Under the pieces are notes generated by a model. That model had not been told where the DNA came from. It worked only from the letters and a program-made list of their open reading frames with translations, and did not search any database. Positions 5,358 through 8,555 of a DNA stretch of 8,555 nucleotides are shown piece by piece. The DNA comes from Alphaproteobacteria bacterium. Its GTDB lineage: Bacteria > Pseudomonadota > Alphaproteobacteria > ATCC43930 > CGMCC-115725. The position numbers and the translations under genes are program-made. Each line of letters begins with the position of its first letter. Position 1 is the stretch's first letter. The stretch lies in contig JAFAWI010000645.1 in NCBI GenBank assembly GCA_019241915.1, forward strand, positions 1 through 8,555, in the 5' to 3' direction.

Positions 5358-6659
5358 TCAATACACTTCGGCGTAGCGCTCGCAAATCTCGGGCGGCGAC
5401 AAACCGTCGAGCACCTTGAGCTCGGAGCGCTTAAAGCGGAGATAGGCTTCGAAGAACTCGTCGCCGAACCAGTCGCGCGCGGCATCGCTCGCCGCCAGCA
5501 GGTTGAGCGATTCGAGCAGCGAGCGCGGCAGCGGCCGGGCGCCGGCGTCGCGGCGCTCCTCGTCGGTCATTTCCCAGAAATTGGCCTCGGTCAATTCGGG
5601 CAGCGTCAGGCGGCGCTTGATCCCGTCGAGCCCGGCCCAGGCGAGCGCGCCGAGCGCCAGATAGGGGCTGGCCGTGGCGTCGGCTACACGGTACTCGACA
5701 TTGAAATTGTGGTTGGCCGGCCGGTCGAAGATCGGGCAGACGCGAATGCTCGCGCCGCGATCCTGCAGTCCGACATTGGCCCAGGTCGGCGCCCAGCGAT
5801 TGGGCTGCAACCGGTAGTAGGACGCCGCCGACGGCGCGGTGATGGCGGTCAGCAGCGGCAGATGGTCGAGGATGCCGGCGACGAAGTGCTCGCCAACCGG
5901 GCTCATCCGCCACGGCCGGGCCGGATCGAACATCACCGGCTGGTCGGCGGTGTCGCGCAAGCTGAAATGGATGTGGGTGCCGTTGCCGATGCCGTCCGGT
6001 TCGAGCACCGGTGCGAGGATCGCGCGGTGGCCGAGCCGCTGTGCCACCCCGCGCGCCATCTCGCGCGCGATCACGGCTTCGTCGGCGGCGCGGATGCCGC
6101 GCGCCGGGCTGATCGTCATCTCGTATTGGCGCGGGCCGTACTCGGCGAGAAAGCTGTCGGGCTCCAGGCCGGCGCTGCGGATCGCCGCCATCAGATGCTC
6201 GGCAAAGCTGCCCTGGCGGCGCCACGCATCGAGCGAGTAGGTCGCGCCGGGCCGGTGTTCGACGCCGGTATAGACAAATTCCTGCTCAAACGCCGCGACC
6301 AGCGACAGCTCGGCCTCGTTGTGCAACGCGTCGAGGGCGCGGCGCAGGAAGTGACGCGGACAACACTGCCAATGCTGGCCCGACAGCATCAGGATGTCGC
6401 CGAGATAAAACCGCTCCGCCTCGCCCAGCGCGTACTCGACCTCGACATAGGTCTTGGCGTCGGGCACCAGCATCAGGTCGCCGGCGGTGCCGAACGGCGT
6501 GTCGTAGATCGGCCCGAACGCCGACATCATGATGTTGCTGGGCGCGAGCCCGACGCCCTGGCGCAGCCGCATCGCCTGAGCGGTCAACGGAAAGCCCTTG
6601 CCCCGCACGAGTCCGGCGAGATCGCAGGTCCCTACAAAAATCAGCGGTTCGCGTTCCAC
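5358..6659 (-). CDS. Glutamine synthetase family protein (GlnA-like / gamma-glutamyl ligase)
   Basis: The 433-residue protein has the glutamine synthetase fold and ATP/metal site. Visible landmarks are FEQEF (E125, E127), GPRQYEMTISP (E180 in the Mg site), GNGTHIHFSL (H229, H231), YYRLQPNRWAPT (281-292), DRGASIRV (300-307) and FNVEYRVADATASPYLAL (E322, R324). The residues that bind metal, glutamate and ATP in true glutamine synthetases appear retained, so it should be an active ligase forming a gamma-glutamyl phosphate. The adenylylation-site tyrosine region typical of housekeeping GlnA is replaced by an EMTDEERRDAG stretch. That fits the GlnT/PuuA-like group, which often join glutamate to amines rather than ammonia; the acceptor cannot be predicted. 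Translation starts at a GTG (6657-6659) with GAGG about 10 nt upstream. It is 65 bp from the exporter stop and 7 nt from the amidohydrolase start. Confidence 0.9.
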   Translation of the reverse strand: MEREPLIFVGTCDLAGLVRGKGFPLTAQAMRLRQGVGLAPSNIMMSAFGPIYDTPFGTAGDLMLVPDAKTYVEVEYALGEAERFYLGDILMLSGQHWQCCPRHFLRRALDALHNEAELSLVAAFEQEFVYTGVEHRPGATYSLDAWRRQGSFAEHLMAAIRSAGLEPDSFLAEYGPRQYEMTISPARGIRAADEAVIAREMARGVAQRLGHRAILAPVLEPDGIGNGTHIHFSLRDTADQPVMFDPARPWRMSPVGEHFVAGILDHLPLLTAITAPSAASYYRLQPNRWAPTWANVGLQDRGASIRVCPIFDRPANHNFNVEYRVADATASPYLALGALAWAGLDGIKRRLTLPELTEANFWEMTDEERRDAGARPLPRSLLESLNLLAASDAARDWFGDEFFEAYLRFKRSELKVLDGLSPPEICERYAEVY

Positions 6660-6692
6660 GGTTATCGAGCCTCGACAAACCCCGATCCCAAG

Positions 6693-6722
6693 TTAACACC
6701 GCCGATGGTTAATTTTTCGCAA
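6693..6722 (-). promoter_or_regulatory. Candidate promoter for the ligase-amidohydrolase pair
   Basis: On the minus strand TTGCGA (6717-6722) and TGTTAA (6693-6698) are spaced 18 nt apart in an AT-rich patch that stands out from the GC-rich surroundings. They lie just after the exporter stop (6725-6727). Transcription would begin about 25-30 nt before the GTG at 6657-6659. The boxes match a housekeeping sigma-70-type promoter only partly, so this is a tentative call. Confidence 0.35.
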
Positions 6723-6724
6723 CG

Positions 6725-8555
6725 TTAGGCGCCGACCGGCTCGCGCTCGCGCCCCGGCAGGTCAACCCGGAAGCCGCCCGATTGCCGGCGCCACAGCGCG
6801 GCGTAGGCGCCGCCGCGCGCCAGCAGCGCCTCATGCGTGCCTTCCTCGACGATGCGGCCGCGGTCGAGCACGACCAGCCGGTCCATCCGGCAGATCGTCG
6901 ACAGCCGGTGGGCAATGGCGATCACCGTACGCCCTTCCATCAGCGCGTCGAGCTGTTCCTGGATCGCCGCCTCGACCTCGGAATCGAGCGCCGAGGTCGC
7001 CTCGTCGAGCACCAGGATCGGCGCGTCCTTGAGGATGACGCGGGCGAGCGCGATGCGCTGGCGCTGGCCGCCCGACAGCTTGACGCCGCGCTCGCCGACA
7101 TGGGCGTCGAAACCTTTACGGCCGTGCCAGTCTTCGAGCCCGTCGATGAATTCGGTGGCATGCGAACGCCGCGCCGCGTCTAGGATCTCCGCTTCGCTCG
7201 CATCGGGGCGGCCGTAGCGGATGTTGTCGCGGATCGAGCGGTGCAGCAGCGAGGTGTCCTGCGTCACCATGCCGATCTGCGCGCGCAGGCTTTCCTGGGT
7301 CAGCCCGGCGATGTCGCGGCCGTCGACCAGCACGCGGCCCTGCTCCGGGCGGTAAAAGCCGAGCAGCAGGTGGACCAGCGTCGATTTGCCGGCGCCCGAG
7401 CGGCCGACAAGGCCGATCCGCTCGCCGGGCGCGACGTCGAGGTCGAGCCCGCGTAGCACGCCGCCAAGCCGCTTCGCCCTGCCGTAGTCGAAATGGACGT
7501 TCTCGAAGCGCACCGCACCGATCGCGCGGGGCAGCTCGACGGCGCCCGGCTCGTCGGGCATCTGCCGCGTCACCGCGATCGAACGCATGCCGTCCTGCAC
7601 CTGGCCGATATTGTCGAAGATGTTGGCGATCTGCTGCGCCACCCAGCCGGCGATGTTGCCGATCTGCCAGGCCATCGGGATTGCCATCGCCACCGTCCCG
7701 ATCGGCACGTGGCCACGCGTCCACAGCCAGATCGCCAGGCCGCCGGTGCCGGTCAGAAGCGATGCGTTCATCAAGGTCAGCGAGATGCCCCACGCCGAGG
7801 TCATGCGCAGCTGGCGGCGATAGGCGTCGGTATGTTCGTCCACCGCCTCGCGGACAAAGGCGTCCTCGTCACGCGCCCGGGCGAAGAGCTTGACGGTCAG
7901 GATGTTGGTGTAGCTGTCGACAACGCGGCCGGTGACCTCGGAGCGCATCTCCGACATCCGGCGCGAGCGCTCGCGCATGCGCGGGAGAAAGAACCGCAGC
8001 ACGACTGCGTAGGTCGTGAACCAGCACAAAACCGGCAGCGCCAGCCGCCAATCGGCGCGCCCGAGCAGCAGCGCCGCGCTGGTGCCGTAGACGAGAATGT
8101 ACCAGACGGCGGTGATGCTGGAGACGACGCTTTCGCGCAGCGCGGGGCCCGTCTGCATCACCCGGTTGGCGATGCGGCCGGCAAAGTCGTTCTGGAAGAA
8201 GGTCCAGCTTTGCCGGACCACGTGCCAGTGGCTTTGCCAGCGGACGAGGTTGGAGAGGCCCGGGTTCAGGGTCTGGTTCATCAACGCGTTGTCGACCAGC
8301 ATCGCGATCGGCCGGCCGACCACGAGCAGGAGCGCCATGCCGAGGAGCGGCAGCCAGTTCTCGACCAGCATCCGGCCGGGCACGCCGGTGGCCGCGAGCG
8401 TGACCGCGCGCCCGATGCAGACAGGCACCGCGGCGTCGACCAGGGCGACGACGCCGCCGGCGACGAACAGGGCGGCGAACAGCCACTTCGCTTCGCGCAC
8501 GTAATGCCAGTAGAAACGGACCATGCCCCGCTGCGGCGGGGGCAGCGGCGGTCGC
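6725..8555 (-). CDS. ABC exporter, fused membrane and ATPase domains (N-terminus probably beyond right edge)
   Basis: This is a type I ABC half-exporter that would work as a homodimer in the inner membrane. Counting from the Met at 8524 there are 599 residues. The membrane domain covers about 1-315, with hydrophobic segments near 14-37, 58-78, 137-155, 160-180, 247-268 and 275-300. The nucleotide-binding domain follows: Walker A GRSGAGKST (374-382), Q-loop Gln422, signature LSGGQRQR (483-490), Walker B ILVLDE (503-508) and H-loop His539. All ATPase residues are intact. The sequence resembles MsbA/multidrug ABCB-type half-transporters, but the substrate cannot be read from it. The frame continues open past the ATG at 8522-8524 to the window edge, encoding a Pro-rich stretch (RPPLPPPQRG). 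Related exporters carry a similar Pro-rich cytoplasmic leader, so I treat the CDS as partial. No Shine-Dalgarno sequence clearly supports the Met at 8524. The gene is the most upstream of the minus-strand cluster. Confidence 0.92.
   Translation of the reverse strand, partial: RPPLPPPQRGMVRFYWHYVREAKWLFAALFVAGGVVALVDAAVPVCIGRAVTLAATGVPGRMLVENWLPLLGMALLLVVGRPIAMLVDNALMNQTLNPGLSNLVRWQSHWHVVRQSWTFFQNDFAGRIANRVMQTGPALRESVVSSITAVWYILVYGTSAALLLGRADWRLALPVLCWFTTYAVVLRFFLPRMRERSRRMSEMRSEVTGRVVDSYTNILTVKLFARARDEDAFVREAVDEHTDAYRRQLRMTSAWGISLTLMNASLLTGTGGLAIWLWTRGHVPIGTVAMAIPMAWQIGNIAGWVAQQIANIFDNIGQVQDGMRSIAVTRQMPDEPGAVELPRAIGAVRFENVHFDYGRAKRLGGVLRGLDLDVAPGERIGLVGRSGAGKSTLVHLLLGFYRPEQGRVLVDGRDIAGLTQESLRAQIGMVTQDTSLLHRSIRDNIRYGRPDASEAEILDAARRSHATEFIDGLEDWHGRKGFDAHVGERGVKLSGGQRQRIALARVILKDAPILVLDEATSALDSEVEAAIQEQLDALMEGRTVIAIAHRLSTICRMDRLVVLDRGRIVEEGTHEALLARGGAYAALWRRQSGGFRVDLPGREREPVGA

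Noticed and set aside
6693..6712. Approximate inverted repeat TTAAC...GGTTAA in the exporter-ligase gap
   Set aside because: Only five bases pair before a mismatch, and the AT-rich composition makes this likely by chance; it overlaps the candidate promoter.
5175..6728. 517-codon plus-strand open frame opposite the ligase and amidohydrolase
   Set aside because: It spans two well-supported minus-strand genes and has no recognisable motif; a GC-rich shadow.
8526..8541. Perfect 6-bp hairpin (CCCCGC TGCG GCGGGG) beside the exporter Met
   Set aside because: It falls in the likely Pro-rich coding leader, where GC-rich repeats of this size arise by chance.
1..8555. CRISPR arrays, tRNA/rRNA genes, insertion sequences or phage genes
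   Set aside because: No regularly spaced repeats, cloverleaf-like sequences, transposase or integrase motifs were seen on either strand.

Overview
This is a GC-rich (roughly two-thirds G+C), densely coding chromosomal window that reads as alphaproteobacterial. The support is indirect: strong G/C preference at third codon positions, a short Flp pilin, a MltA lipoprotein with a clear lipobox, a type III-like glutamine synthetase paired with an N-formylglutamate amidohydrolase, and a CaiB/BaiF CoA-transferase. No rRNA, tRNA, CRISPR array, integrase or insertion sequence was seen, and I cannot place the organism below class level.

Left part (1-1742). A short open frame runs off the left edge and may be the end of a plus-strand gene. 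The minus strand then carries a complete DUF763 gene of unknown function. Directly upstream of DUF763 is a wrecked MNT/HEPN (MntA/HepT-type) toxin-antitoxin module: the first ~50 residues of the nucleotidyltransferase antitoxin are joined, out of frame, to the last ~29 residues of the HEPN toxin. Most of both genes has been deleted. An exact 18-bp tandem duplication lies inside the nucleotidyltransferase active-site motif.

Middle (1743-4509). A CaiB/BaiF family III CoA-transferase (minus) and the lytic transglycosylase gene mltA (plus) diverge from a region of about 160 bp holding a perfect 9-bp hairpin. mltA converges on a 53-residue Flp pilin gene (minus). A 13-bp perfect stem-loop sits between them and probably ends flp transcription.

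Right part (4580-8555). Three minus-strand genes lie in the order ABC exporter, glutamine-synthetase-family ligase, N-formylglutamate amidohydrolase. The last two are separated by 7 nt and are almost certainly co-transcribed and coupled, which points to a shared glutamyl or formylglutamyl substrate route. A candidate promoter lies in the 65-bp gap between the exporter and the ligase. The exporter frame stays open to the right edge, so its N-terminus is probably outside the window.

No intact, clearly undescribed system is visible. The points most worth following are the toxin-antitoxin deletion scar joined to DUF763, the helix-hairpin-helix-like stretch in DUF763, and the ligase/amidohydrolase pair.
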